A stretch of DNA of 64,000 bases from contig CM034130.1 of assembly GCA_019914995.1 (NCBI GenBank), positions 5,084,001 through 5,148,000 of the forward strand. Reading direction: 5' to 3'. Below, piece after piece: positions 12,317 through 24,419 of the stretch; position 1 is the first letter of the stretch; each line of letters starts with the position of its first letter. The notes under the pieces are model-generated. The model made no database searches. It was not told the origin of the DNA and saw nothing but the letters and a program-made list of their open reading frames with translations. Source of the DNA: Acanthochlamys bracteata. Taxonomy: Eukaryota > Streptophyta > Magnoliopsida > Pandanales > Velloziaceae. Both the position numbers and the translations under genes were made by a program.

Positions 12317-14219
12317 TAGGATGAAGATATCCTGTGGTGGCTGGAATGGTCTTTAACTTGAAATAACTAATGTTGCTTGTCTAATCTTGAAGAACGTTGT
12401 TAGGGATATTGATATTGTATTATATGTTTGGTTCTCGTTCTAGGCAAACCTTCGAACTGTGGGTTCTTCAAGGTAAATTAATGAACCAGACTGCTTATAG
12501 AATCAGTGGGCGCATGCAAATGGTTTGAAAAGAGTTAATATTCAACATCTGGATAGGTATCTGTAAATAATTATCATGCTGTTGTGAAAAGGTATTCTTG
12601 TTGATGGTGGCAAAATGGTGAATATGAGAATTTATGTCATGATATAGGCAGATTAAGTGGATGTGTGGCAGTGCTTATGGCGCTGATTTTTTTGTTCTCC
12701 AGAAGCTCTAAGTTTTCAAATAAAATTTCTACATGTTAAAGAAAATTTTTTAAATTTTAGAAAATATATGTTAATTATAAATTGTATAAGTTTTATATTT
12801 GTATTATTTTTTAAGATAAAAAATAAGTTTATTTTATAAAAAAATTAAATACTTTTTATTTTGGAAATGCTTTTATTATAAGCATTTACAAACATCCCTA
12901 AAGAAAATGGCTCTCTGCCGGATGGATGTTTTGTAGTTATGTGATTATTACTGCTATTTACTGTTTATAGTGTTGTATTACTTTTGGTAAAGCTATTGTG
13001 AATGGGCTTTCTTAAGGTAGTATAGTTCATCCAAATGGGGGATGTTTTCGTTATGCGTGGACAAGCCGATAGAATAAGGTCATGATTAAACTTTAAATTT
13101 AAAACGTCTATCTAAAAATTAATGTTTATATATTTTTACTGAAAAAATTAATTGTTGAGTTTTTTATTAAAGTGCTGCTTTTTTATGAAATTCTGTTTAA
13201 ATAAATATTATTTAAAACTTTTTCAAATATGTTTGATTAACTCAGATATATAAGCAATCTATTGTTAAAAAATTACGAATTCTTTTTCATATATTATTTA
13301 ATTTTTTGAATTGAATATTTTATAACATTATAAAATTTTATTAATACTTTCTTAATTTAATAATTATAAATCTAATAAAATATTATTATTATAACTTATA
13401 ATTAATTTATAGTTATATTTTTAACATTAAATCTAATTTTTTTATTGATATTTGATATAATTTACCAAATTTAAATTAATTATTTATAAAAAAATTGATC
13501 ATATAATTATATTATTTATTTACAATTAGAATCGATTGAAAGTACATACACATATTACAGTCTTATAATAAAAAGAATACTCGAAAGATTATATTATTAT
13601 TATTATTTATAAATTATCGATTTAATAGCCGAATATTTATTTATTTTAAGATTTATTACTGTAGATAGCGGTTATATAATTTGGTTAAATTTTTGGTGTG
13701 TTTTTATTTTTTAATATTATTGATAAGAAATTGTGATTTTCTGGTTGTTGTTTAATTATTGAGTTTTTTTCTTAAATTGTTCAAAAAAGTTTTTTTCGAA
13801 ATATTTTGAAAATTCTCCTTTTGAAGTCGGTCTTTAGTAGAGTTACTGAACATGAACATGATCCAATTTAGATTTTTTTTGTACTTGGTTTCTTCCATCA
13901 TATTCTATGATCGGGTCGTGACAGAGTGAGATACTAGGCTGCTGGTAATAAGTACCTAAAGTAGCATATAGTAAACGGCACTTGGTCCGGGTCTGGTCTC
14001 CAGCCAAACAAACAAGGAAACCCATTACACAAGCAGTACAATTAATTAACGGGACGGGAGTTTGAGTGAGACCGTGACGGTGTTTTTTTGACACAAGTTC
14101 ACGGCCAAGACTCGCACCGTTTCGTTACCCGTTTCCAAGGCTTTCGTCGATCGATGCAAACGCTCGTTTTTACGTCGTCGCCTCCCCTTCCGTCTGATCT
14201 AATTAACCCTAACGCCGCC
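12317..14219. other. intergenic, AT-rich MITE remnants
   Basis: After the 3' UTR of the small membrane-protein gene there is an AT-rich block at about 12655-12905 that resembles the 230-260-bp MITE family seen at 56-58 kb. A second AT-rich block at about 13064-13300 is similar over roughly 150 bp to the left end of the transposon at 17276 (shared TTTTTACTGAAAAAA and adjoining motifs). No gene seen. Confidence 0.6.
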
Positions 14220-16791
14220 ATGGCTGACGACGACGACGAAGAATTCCCTTCCCTTCTCGATCCATCTGCTACAGCACCACCTTCTCCACCTCCCAATTAT
14301 TCTCCTTCTACTCCCGATCTCACCGCTCACCACCACCACAACCTTCATCAGAAGCACACCTTCTCTTTTGCCGACTACCACAACAACAATAACTCCTCTT
14401 CTTCATTCGCTGGGGCTGCCCAAGTCACTGTTGCAGCATCAGCACCACCACCGGCGCCAGATCCAGAGAAACAACAGGAGCAGAAGAGGAAGGAGAGGGA
14501 CGACGTTAGCAGTGACGGAGGTTCTTCATGGACGGCGGCGAAGAAAGTACGCCCTTTGTTGTCGATGAGCGGCGGAGCAGAGTACCGGAAGGACAGGGAA
14601 GAGTGGAGCGACGAGGAGATTGGGTGCCTTCTGGATATGTACACGGAGAGGTACGTGCAGCTGAACAGAGGGAACCTTCGAGAGAGGGATTGGGAGGATG
14701 TTGCTATCATTGTTACCGAGCGCTGTGATAAGCATAAGGCTGGCAAGAGCGTTGAGCAGTGCAAGAATAAGACTGATAACCTCAAGAAGCGCTACAAGGC
14801 TGAGTGCCAACGTCTCTCGTCTGGTGCTCTGTCGGTCTCTCACTGGCCTTGGTTCCGGAAGATGGAGCTCATCGTCTCTTCCTCTTCCCCCTGCCTCACC
14901 ACCAAGACCACTGTTGACAATGATGACAAAGCCCAAGGCCGCTCCTCCACCCCCAAGCTCACAAAGAGGTACTGCTGTAATTCTTCTTCCTTCATTGATG
15001 GCGTATTTATGAAGCAATCTACTTTCTCTGCATGTGAATACTTGGAAAAAAGAGTTTGTGTTGACTAATTTATGGATTTAAGCTATGTGACATGGGAGCT
15101 TCTATGCAGATATTCTACTGCTCTCGCCAATGCTGCAACTAACTTAATGATGAAATCTTTATCTGCCCCAAAGTGGAAGAGGGTGGTGTTGAAGATCAGT
15201 GGTTCTACATTAGCAGGGAGTGGCCCTCAGAATGTTGACCCAAAGGTTGGTGAGAAATGGTAAACCAAATAGCCTACTTGTAGACTCGCAATTCTAACTT
15301 TACATAGTAGGCCTACAGTTTACTGAATTGCTGCCTTCCTCTTTTAGGTCCCCTTGCTTATTGTGAGAGAGATTGCAATGGTTAATCATGTAGGAGTAGA
15401 GGTGATCTCAATTGTTCTTGAATTGTGCTCCCTCTCTCTCTCTCACACACACACAGACAGAAAGGATTAGAAAAGAAAGAAGAAATTGATTGGTGCTCCT
15501 GCTATCAGGTTGCTATCGTTGTTCGTGGTCGAAACTTCTTTTGCGGTGACACCTGGGTAGCAGCTACTTGCACTGATAGAGCAATTGCATACCAGATAAG
15601 GTATGATTTCTTCATGTAGGAGTTCTGATAGTTATGGATCATGCTCTTTTTAAAAGATCACCCCCTTCAGAAAATGCTTAACTATGCTCTTCTAAAATGT
15701 TTGATTACTAATGGACATGTACAAGTATTGAGAACATAACCTCTTTAGTGATGCTAGTTGAATGACTTGAGCACGAAGGTAAGCTGTTTCGTGACACAAT
15801 TGCAGATTGGAATGCTGAGAATTTTCTTTCACTGTGAAGAAGTACTAAGAGATGTTTTAAAGTTGGGTTATGAATGCACCTGAAATATTACTGCATTGAC
15901 TAGTATTTACTTTTAGAACAATGACACTTTAGCAAATATGACTCAGTACCCATATTTTCTGTTGAAGTGTCAGTTGCTACCACTTGTTTTGTTGCTCTTG
16001 TTTTCTGTCAATTTGCTGAATCATTGGCATCCAGAACTTATTGTCAGTTTGTTACCCCATGTGTCGCAGGATGATGGCATCAGTTATGAACTCATTACTG
16101 CTGCAAACATTATTAGAGAAGATAGGCGTTCCAACACGTGTACAAACTGCATTCACGATGCATGAGATTGCTGAACCATACATGAAACGAAGGGCTATTC
16201 GTCATCTTGAAAAAGGAAGGGTTGTAATATTTGGTGGAATAGGGGCTGCAACAGAAAGTCCGCTTTTCTCCAGCGACACAGCTGCAGCTCTAAAAGCTTC
16301 TGAATGTACGTTCTGTTCAATCCTTATTCTGACGTCTTTACTGAAACTTACCCTTAGTCCTCCTAATTTTGTCTGGATTATCAAATTTGCCGGAATAAAA
16401 AGTTGCTATTCCAACTTAAGTCATTTCTGGGTCATAAATGCAGATGCAGTCCTTAAGGGGACCAATGTGGATGGCATCAATGACTGTTCTTCTTCTAGAA
16501 ATAGCAATGTGGTTGCATTTGAAAACATATCATTCAGAGAATTAGTCTCAAGAGGTTTCACGGCAATGGATATGACAGCAATAACATTTTGTGAAGAAAA
16601 CAACATACCTGGTCTCTTCCGTTTAATTAACTTCGTTTACTTGCAATCAGTGGTTCACCTGCTTGTCTTACTGGGTAATATGCTGTATTGCAGTTTTTGT
16701 GTTTAATTTGTTAGAGCCTGGCAACATTTGGAGGGCTCTGTTTGGAGACCAAGTCGGAACTCTAATTGACCAGTCTGGAAGGATTAGCTGA
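14220..16791 (+). CDS. trihelix DNA-binding domain fused to a uridylate-kinase-type domain, 7 exons
   Basis: Exons 14220-14968, 15110-15245, 15348-15401, 15509-15600, 16070-16305, 16444-16611 and 16694-16791 join to 510 aa. The start (GCCGCCATGG context) gives MADDDDEEFPSLLDPS; an in-frame ATG 132 bases earlier is less likely. After a low-complexity Pro/His/Asn/Ser region there is a trihelix (Myb/SANT-like) domain at about residues 128-217: EEWSDEEIGCLLDMY, RDWEDVA, CKNKTDNLKKRYK, HWPWFRKMELI. From about residue 265 an amino-acid-kinase fold of the UMP-kinase type follows: WKRVVLKISGSTLAG, VVRGRNFFCGDTWV, RVVIFGGIGAAT, SSDTAAALKASE, VLKGTNVDG, and the C-terminus QVGTLIDQSGRIS. Arabidopsis At3g10030 has this same architecture. 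UMP kinases phosphorylate UMP to UDP; whether this nuclear-type fusion is catalytic is not shown here. Intron 5 (138 nt) has no stop in frame. Confidence 0.92.
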
Positions 16792-17275
16792 TCCAGTTTG
16801 TGCTTGATAGAAATCAAGTAACATCTACCAGTCATTAGAAGAAATTTTCCTCTCAAGTAAAATTCAACCGGTCATTAGAAGATTTTTGATCTCAAGAATT
16901 TTGCTTGAGAGCAGCAGTAAAATTAGATTATTCTGAGGCTACAAGTGCTCGACTTCTATGGCTTTGAGCTACTTGAACCATTTATGACCAGCATGGACAC
17001 CCTTAATTGTTGGCACTGGTTTCATTATCTGGTTCTCTCATGGATTAAGCAAAAGGTGTTAATTCGACAGCTCTAGTTCCAGATTGCTTTGATGGATGCA
17101 TATGCTGCAGAGGCCCTTTATGGAGAGGCACAACTATATACAACTGAAAGTTCCGTTACGCCGCAGTTGTTGTACCGTGCATGAAAATCGTATATACTGG
17201 CTGTTAATAGAGAAACAACAGCATGTTGTGATTGGCCCTTTTCCAGAAACAACAGCATGCTGTCATATCTCTATA
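16792..17275. other. 3' UTR/intergenic
   Basis: Downstream of the trihelix-kinase gene, probably its 3' UTR, then non-coding sequence up to the transposon end at 17276. A short direct repeat (CCAGTCATTAGAAGA and CCGGTCATTAGAAGA, about 16828 and 16869) is present. No gene seen. Confidence 0.5.
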
Positions 17276-20200
17276 GGCATGTTTGGTTAAGGTTTAAATT
17301 TGAAGTTTTTAGACGAAAACTGCTGTTTATATGTTTTTACTGAAAAAAAGCAGCTGAAGTTTTGATTAAAAAGCTTTTTTTTTTTGTGTGAATTTTATTT
17401 GAATAAATTTTACTGTTTAAAATTTTTTAATAAAAAAAATTAAAGATATATTTGATTAAATTTGTACTTATAAGTAAATAAGACATACAATAACTGAAAT
17501 GTTTTTAGATATATAATATACGATGTATTATTAAATTTATGAATATATTTTTATATATTATCTAGTTTTTTAAAAATTAATTTTATAATATATTTTAAAT
17601 ATTTTTTGTTTAATATTTTTATAAAACTATTAATAAATATATTATTATTATATTAGTATTAATATTTTTATGATAATATTCTTAAATATATTATCAAAAT
17701 TTTAATTATTGTTTATATATTAATTATTTTTTTATTTAATATTTTTATAGCATAATAAATTTATTTATATTTTTATATTAATATTTGTAAACTCAATAGT
17801 AAATATATTATTATTAATTAATTAGAAATGTATTAATTTGGATTAAATCAGGCAAGTTAATTTTACTGAAGCGTGACGGTTGCAAGAATTTAACGTTACC
17901 AACAAATTTTCAAAAGTTTGCTGGATGTTACATATACTGTGCATCCCGTCTAACGATAACGCTTGACCAATAGATGTTTTACTAAAGATCAACAAGTATA
18001 GCGTAAATCAATTAGAGGTTTTATAAATTGAGACACTAAGTAAAACATAGAAGGAACACAAAGAACCTAAAAATGACATTAAAAAAAAGAATAATTAGTT
18101 CACTTTCATGCATTAAAAAATGTCAAAAACCAAATGAAACTATAAGTGGACAATAATATTCTAAATAGCTAACCACATAAGTCTATGACCAAAAGATAGT
18201 GTACAATTAACTCTATGAACATTCACTTTTAATTAAAGAGAAGATTGAGATTCAAAGAAATTACAATAAATATTTTGTCTCAGTAGAAGCAAATACAATA
18301 AGGGTATAGAGAAACAACAGAAAAATGACTGCTGGCATTGGCGGATCCAGACTTGATATCACTAGCTTTCTGAGTTTGAACAATAGCTCCCATTTTCTAA
18401 GGGTCCATTGATGGGTAGTATTTATCTCTGCTGGCATTAGCAGAGGAACGTTGAAGGCAAATGCATTTGATTTTAAACCTGGAGGTTCAGGGTACTGGAT
18501 GCCTTGCTGCTGGGACACAAGAGCTCTGGGAAGTATTCCTGGATGGGCAACAAGCCTTTGTCTTGCAGCCTCAATGCAATCATAAAACACCATATTTGAG
18601 CAGTTAAAAACATAAACAATATGCTGAACAGAGAGATAAGTACCTGAACAGAGAAATTCATCAAATGCAAAATAAAGAATGGGTAATTGCTAAGTACGTA
18701 ACATCAGTTAATTATATAAACAATACTAGTACTACCATTACCATTACATAAGCAGTTAAATACTAGGATGCAAAGTGATACATTACACTAATAATCCTCA
18801 TCAAGCAGAAATGCAGAAAACCAACATAGGTACGTCATAGCGTACAACACAATCTTTTAATAACTCACTATCATACAATATTTAAAAGTTTCAAATAGAA
18901 ACCTAACAGACATTTATCAATAGCAATTACTTTCTCATTCAAATCACCTTGATTACTTACAGAAAACATAGATATAACATATTATGTTAAACACTATTGC
19001 ACAATAACTTAACATATTATGCATGAACCAAATACAAAATTACTGATTAATACTTAAATTAAGCAAACCTTCTGGTTTGGAAAAAGTTAAGTCAAGCAAA
19101 CCTCTAGATGGATATGGTATGAAAAAAGTTAAGTCAAGCAAATATGCTCTGGTTTACAGAACTTTAAGCAAATGAAATGAATTCCTGCTTCTGGAATCAC
19201 CTGCTGGTGCCTTTCTGTGTCGACCAATCTGTGCAGCAAGAGTTACAACAACTGAGGGCAACATTGACGAATACAGAACAGATGAAGCAACGGCAATAAC
19301 TTTCGCAACAGCTATAGAAGCAAAAATAATTTGATGAGCTCCATCTTTCAGACGAATAAAGTCCCCGTTGACTACAAACAACTGAAGAAAATAAAGAAGC
19401 ATGTAATAGTAGCATTTGAGAATCCAGACAACAACAACAAAGGAAAAAAAAACTTACTTCTGAATAATGACCAATGAAATCATCCAGTTTCTCATAATGT
19501 TTGTTGTAGTCATGCCAATGCAAAGGAGCAAGCGTTTTTGCAAATCTGTTTGTCAACTACATATAAGATGAGCAGTGCTCTTTGGAGCCTTCATAGTAGC
19601 AAAGAACACTGCATTATCAGCAAACCATCCAAGTATCCAACTTACTTACCCACGAAAAATTTTCTAGAGCTGTACATCACATATGTTCTTTAAACTCAGT
19701 AAAGTAGTTTGTCATGTTAAAGTTCTACATTACATAGCGAAGTTGAGTTAGAAAGATTTAATTTGAGCACGAGAAGTTAGAATTTTCTGCGATAATTAAT
19801 TACAATATTTGTATAATTGTGCTTGCATGAGGAAGAAGACAGAAGAAGCTTACCCACTTGGGCCGGAAAGGAATTGGCCGAAAAAAATTCGAACACCTGC
19901 GATACTCAAATTTTAAAACAGAGTTAGGAGAAAGACGTTAACAGGTCAATTAGCACGCCGGTGGCCGAAATCGTCCAAATCAATTCCATCGGTCCGGCAA
20001 TGCAATCTCTAAAAACGATTAAAATTCGACTCAATTGACGAAGGAAAAATTACTATCGAAGTAAGGAGACAAATATTAGGTGCTTACCACAGTCGAAAGT
20101 CTGGCGAAAAGGTCTGGTGAAAATTCTAATTCTACCACCGCACGGTAAAAGTTGGTGAAAAGGTGACGGCTACGGATGGAGAGAAGAAAGGTGGAATCTA

Positions 20201-20570
20201 GAGGCAAATAAGAGGTGCACATCGCCGGAGAAGAAGCTTATACACCGGCGGGTCATCGTGTCCAAAGAGGAGCTGGTGGGTGGCTGCGTCAGGACAGAAA
20301 TGAGAAGGAGAAGAAAATGAGAGAGCAGTGGTTAGAATAATTTATATACTACCATAATTTTTCTAAATAAGTATGGATAAAATGGTCATTTGATAGCATC
20401 GTAAAAAAAGCTCCCTCGCGGGTTTTTCTAAAAGCATAATTTGATGCTTTTTTTTTAAGAAGTGAAATAAGCTGCTTATTTTTAGTAAAAGCAGGTGCAG
20501 CCAAACGTGTCTTTACTGTTAAGTGCTTTTTTTAAAGTAAAAGTACTAAATAAGCATATCCAAATATGCC
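17276..20570. mobile_element. non-autonomous TIR transposon carrying host-like exons
   Basis: The left end GGCATGTTTGG (17276-17286) and right end CCAAATATGCC (20560-20570) are imperfect inverted repeats, each flanked by CTATA (17271-17275 and 20571-20575), a possible target duplication. Both ends have AT-rich subterminal sequence with repeated AAGC/GCTT-type motifs. The centre, 18260-20330, is different: it has balanced composition and contains minus-strand exon-like segments with splice sites. There is no recognisable transposase. This fits a Pack-type element that picked up host sequence. The superfamily is uncertain (hAT- or Harbinger-like). Confidence 0.6.
18261..20340 (-). pseudogene. 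host gene fragment carried by the 17.3-20.6 kb transposon
   Basis: Two exon-like segments have consensus splice sites and coding character: 19458-19556 (33 codons, PLHWHDYNKHYEKLDDFI) and 19201-19381 (LFVVNGDFIRLKDGAHQIIF, then ...AVASSVLYSSMLPSVVVTLA). A third possible segment at about 18440-18560 reads RLVAHPGILPRALVSQQQGI. The 5' part, 20160-20330, has the pyrimidine-rich look of a plant 5' UTR. The text resembles an uncharacterised plant protein family that I cannot name with confidence. The exons do not join into one long frame that I could verify, so I call it a fragment; a transcribed chimera is possible. Confidence 0.5.
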
Positions 20571-20575
20571 CTATA

Positions 20576-21674
20576 TCTATATATAATTCTGTTGATGTGT
20601 TAATTTCTCTTAGCTCAGTTGTCAAGAAAGAAAAAATTATCGTTGTTGTTTCGTACATCTAGGTGAGCAACACTTCTTTATTTGAACTTTGAAAGACTGC
20701 GTAAAAGAATGAGCATCAATTCTGTTTCTATTCGCTATGCGAACTCGATCTGAAAAAGCTAGATTCGGATCAATTTATTATCGAATTTGGATCGTTTTTT
20801 GGTCAAACCTAATTTGATCCTAAAACATTAAACAAATTCGGGTCAGATTCGGATTGATCCGAAAAAAATTCGTTTAACTCATATAACTATTTATATAATA
20901 TATATTATTTATAATTAAAAAATATTTTAAATAATAGCATATTATTTGAGTTTAATTTGTATATATATATATATTAATTTATCATAATTCAATTAATTTT
21001 TACTTAATTTATAAATTTTATCAAAATTAATATATTTTTCTTTTTATATATATCATAATTAATATATATATATATATATATTATTATTAAAAATTAATAT
21101 TTATAATTTTTATCTAAATTATTTTAATTATTAAATAGATGGATCCTAATTTTATTCGGTTATTAAATAGATTGAATTATGGTTAACAACTTTGACCCAT
21201 ATAAATAAATAGATCGGATTAGAGTTGAACAATTTTGATCCAGTTACTATATGATGGATTCAAAAAATCGATCCAAAAATCTAAATTGTCACCTCTGCTA
21301 TTCACTAGGTGGTGATGGTAATGTTCTTACTGTGAGCACCTGCCATTCAGGTTGCACAGGTTGAGACAGCTTACTTAGCAGTAATATTTGACAAATGCAG
21401 AATTCAAAACCCTGCAGCAGCTGTAACCTTGGTAAATACCAAAAGCTGCATAGAATTAGCCTTAAAGCTTCCAAATTACAATCATGAAGTATGATAAAAG
21501 TGAATTTTAGTAGCCTCCAGTCAGAAACATTGTAAAAGATCAAAGATCTATATCAGCCAGGTCTCTCAAAGTCATTAGCTAACAAGAAAGGCGGTTGCTC
21601 AATAAGCAGATTTCGGAGCAATATCTGAGAAACAAGAAACATTTCAAAGAATTTCACAATAAGCTCAAAACAGA
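20576..21674. other. intergenic
   Basis: Outside the dispersed repeat at 20730-21295 this holds only short, unsupported frames. The part from about 21300 to 21674 is probably the 3' UTR of the minus-strand coiled-coil gene that follows. Confidence 0.4.
20730..21295. repeat. ~560-bp dispersed repeat with GATC/TCGG-rich ends (copy 1)
   Basis: Begins with TCGGATC/GATCCGA-type motifs, has a very AT-rich core with (AT)n runs, and ends AAATTGTCACCTCTGC. Copies 2 (about 30640-31190) and 3 (about 55080-55615) share the motif-rich flanks, AT core and an end resembling ATTGCCACTCYTA. Probably a non-autonomous TIR transposon family. Confidence 0.5.
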
Positions 21675-23336
21675 TTAAAGAGGTGTTGTATCGACTATAG
21701 CCTCTAATATTCTTCTCTCTAAGTTCTCTTCAGCAATCCACAGTGAACACTGCTGACGCAAAAACTCTTTGTTCTCGGTCTTCTTCTTTTCCCTCATCTC
21801 TTCTTTTGCTCTCCAGCTTTCTAGTTTCTCAGCTCTCTCCTTCATCTGTACTCATGGAAAGAATATAATAAGCAGTAGTCAATCATCAAGGCTGAACGTA
21901 AATTCAGTTATGCTACCAAAACAATCCTGCCCTCTTCCATACATTCAACAAAAGTGAGACATAGAATTTATTATTCCTTTTGGCCTATATATTCAACAGC
22001 TTCATTCATCCAGAGAGAAAATGTCTGAACTAGTCTTCAATGGAGTAGCTGATATCCATGCATCAGCTTCACATGTGACAATTAGAACCCTTGTCATCTC
22101 GTTTACATCCCACTGACACCTTTACTGCACTTTATAATAGAAACTTATTTGTACAAAATAGAAACTGCAAAGAAATATCGAGGACGGGTAATAACATGAA
22201 CCAGAACTGCCATATTGAGGATTATAAGTATCTTTAAAACAAACAAATATCTCATTTGTTTATCATTGCTAAGAAGCTCAAAACCTGAACTAAACTTCAA
22301 TTTTAAATGATCAACAATGATCATCTATCTGAAGAAAAGACAGGAGTGAAAGTGGACAGATGAACCAATACAGAAATAAATAGATGGAAAGAATCCAAGG
22401 AAAAAAGTTAGGCCCACACATATCTTCTGTTCTTTTAAATTAGAATTTACAACAAAGGTGAACAGGCACGAGGCTCCATGTTTTCAAGGGTGGTTGGTCA
22501 TACATTCGCAGACAGCTGGCTGCAATTCACACTAGTTTTTATAACTGCATGATTAAAACTGAAAATTAAGTAGGGGGGATTCTTCAGCTAAACATCCCAG
22601 TCAGCCCAATCACATGAGCAGAAAATCCTCAAGTGACAGAAAAGGCTCCACGAGGGAGTTTAAAACTTCTAATATCACAATATCAATCCCCATTTAACCA
22701 AATACCACAGAATCGTAGGATACTTTCACAACCTAAAATAGAACTGGAATCAAATGCCATTGTAGTGCAGCAAGATCAGAAGACTAACTCAACTTGAAAA
22801 TCCTCCCTAAGCAGTAATTGGATTCACAAGAAGAAGTCGTCTCTAATGTAGTAATCTAATCGAATGGAAGATTTAGGTATCATACGAAGAAAGTTTAAAC
22901 CTTCTGCAGTTATTACAGAAATAAACCCACAAGGAGGACGGCTTACCAAGGTGCGGCGGAATTCCTCCTCGAAGGATTTGCGCTCAATGGCACGTGTCTG
23001 GGCCACGGCTGCTTTGGCTGCTTTGCGCTGTTCATTGGCGGCACGGGCGGCTTCACGACGGGCTTCATCGCGGCGTTCCTTGTCCTGGCGAAGCAGCTCC
23101 ATCTCGTAGGCGTACTCACGGCGGAGATTGCTGACCTGGCGTGTGTAGTCGTGGCGGAGACGCTGGAGGCGTGCCTGAGCCTCCCTTGGGTCCTTAGGCG
23201 TCTCCCAGCTTCCTAGGAACTCGCATGGCTGCTTGAACTCGTGCAGTGGAGCCCCACCTCTCCACGCCTTCGTGGACATAAGTGCCAGTCCATTACCGGC
23301 GAGCATTCGCCATTGCAGGCGGAGAAGGGTGGCCAT
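21675..23336 (-). CDS. coiled-coil protein, probably mitochondrial, 2 exons, 186 aa
   Basis: Exons 22947-23336 and 21675-21845 join in phase 0 through a GT-AG intron (donor CTTG|GTAAGC, acceptor GTACAG). The N-terminus MATLLRLQWRMLAGNGLALM is rich in Arg, Leu and Ala with no acids, like a mitochondrial presequence. Next comes EFLGSWETPKDPREAQARLQ, then a long charged helix of Arg/Glu/Ala repeats (about residues 55-165: RREAARAANEQRKAAKAA, FEEEFRRTL, MKERAEKLESWRAKEEMREK) that should form a coiled coil, and a conserved-looking tail, WIAEENLERRILEAIVDTTPL. Plants have a single-copy uncharacterised family of this form. A mitoribosome-associated role is possible but unproven. The GC-rich exon 1 contrasts with the AT-rich intron. 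Confidence 0.85.
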
Positions 23337-23459
23337 CGCTGCTGCTGCTGTGGCGGAGATATTCTGATTCAGTTAATTAGTTCGAGTCAAGTAGGAACGA
23401 ATGAAAGATCAGAATAGGGTAGTGATCAGAATTGTGGCAAAGAGAATAAAACCGGTTTT

Positions 23460-23708
23460 GGGCGTGTTTACTAACACCCCTAAACTCCACTTCCTTTAAA
23501 CTCAAATTTCACATAAATACTTATAAAAATTAAAATAAATTTTTTTATCAATAAAATTTTTTTAAAAATTCAAATTTAAAATTTACTAAAAATATATAAT
23601 TAATATAAAATTTTATTTTTTATTAAATATTTTTTATTTTTTAAATTTATTTCCTAAAAACTACATTTCCTCCAAAACTCCATTTCCACCCCCTAGGTAA
23701 ACACGCCC
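23460..23708. mobile_element. Tourist-like MITE upstream of the coiled-coil gene
   Basis: A 249-bp element with inverted ends GGGCGTGTTTACTAACACCC (left) and GGGCGTGTTTACCTAGGGGG (complement of right), flanked by TTT (23457-23459, 23709-23711). The interior is AT-rich. It lies about 120 bp upstream of the coiled-coil gene's start codon, within its promoter region. Confidence 0.8.
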
Positions 23709-24256
23709 TTTATGTAAGTAGGCAACTTTTTTCCCTCAATTCATTTTTGTATGCGAACCTTTTTAAATATATTTTTGTAGTGAGATTTTATTAGAAAAAA
23801 ACAAATAGAAAAAAACAAAATACTCTCTATCTAGTTTTTTGCTTTAAAATAAACTTCATTCAAAACTTAAGACTGATTTTTGTTCAATCATACGGTGTGA
23901 TTCTTATTATATTCGTGAAAGATCTTAAACAAATATTAATTCTAAAAAACACTAGTTGTTTATTCATATTTATAAAATATCAACAACAAAAGAAACTCAA
24001 TTATAGTAAAAGTTTATTAGAAAGAGTCGGTAAAAATGCACAAAAATTCTAGAAAATTACACTAATATAGAATTGCAAAATGTCACATAAGGTCGTTAAA
24101 TATTTCATAAGTTTAATTAATAACAAAAATTATGAAAATTTTTTAAATATGTTATAGTTCAATTGATAAGAGTAACGGTCTCATCTTAAAGACTCAAGTC
24201 TTAGTTCCAATTGATAAAATTTATTCTTATTTTTTTTATTTATTTGAAGTGGTAAT

Positions 24257-24419
24257 CTAGTGTGAATCTATACCGTTGGATCTAAATATACCCATGGAAC
24301 TCTACTACCAACACGTCGCCACACACGGTTGCAACTTGCACTTGAGTCTAATAGAATTGTACAATGCAGAGTCACAAGTGTTACCTCAATAAGGTCGCAG
24401 AGAATATCACTTTTTGAAT
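24257..24419 (+). repeat. tandem unit 1, left of the Harbinger element
   Basis: CTAGTGTGAATC... to about 24415 is repeated directly as CTAGTGTACTC... at 29666-29800. Shared stretches include ACCAACAC, CGGTTGCA, TAATAGAATT and ATGCAGAGTCACAAG. The unit at 24257 is about 28 bp longer. The 5.2-kb Harbinger element sits exactly between the two units, at their shared CTA. Confidence 0.75.

Noticed and set aside
14375-15017. Long antisense frames opposite the trihelix exon
   Set aside because: They are shadows of the GC-rich, low-complexity coding exon and have no family motif.
16041-16706. A separate 221-aa gene
   Set aside because: It is exons 5 and 6 of the trihelix-kinase gene plus the stop-free intron 5, not an independent gene.
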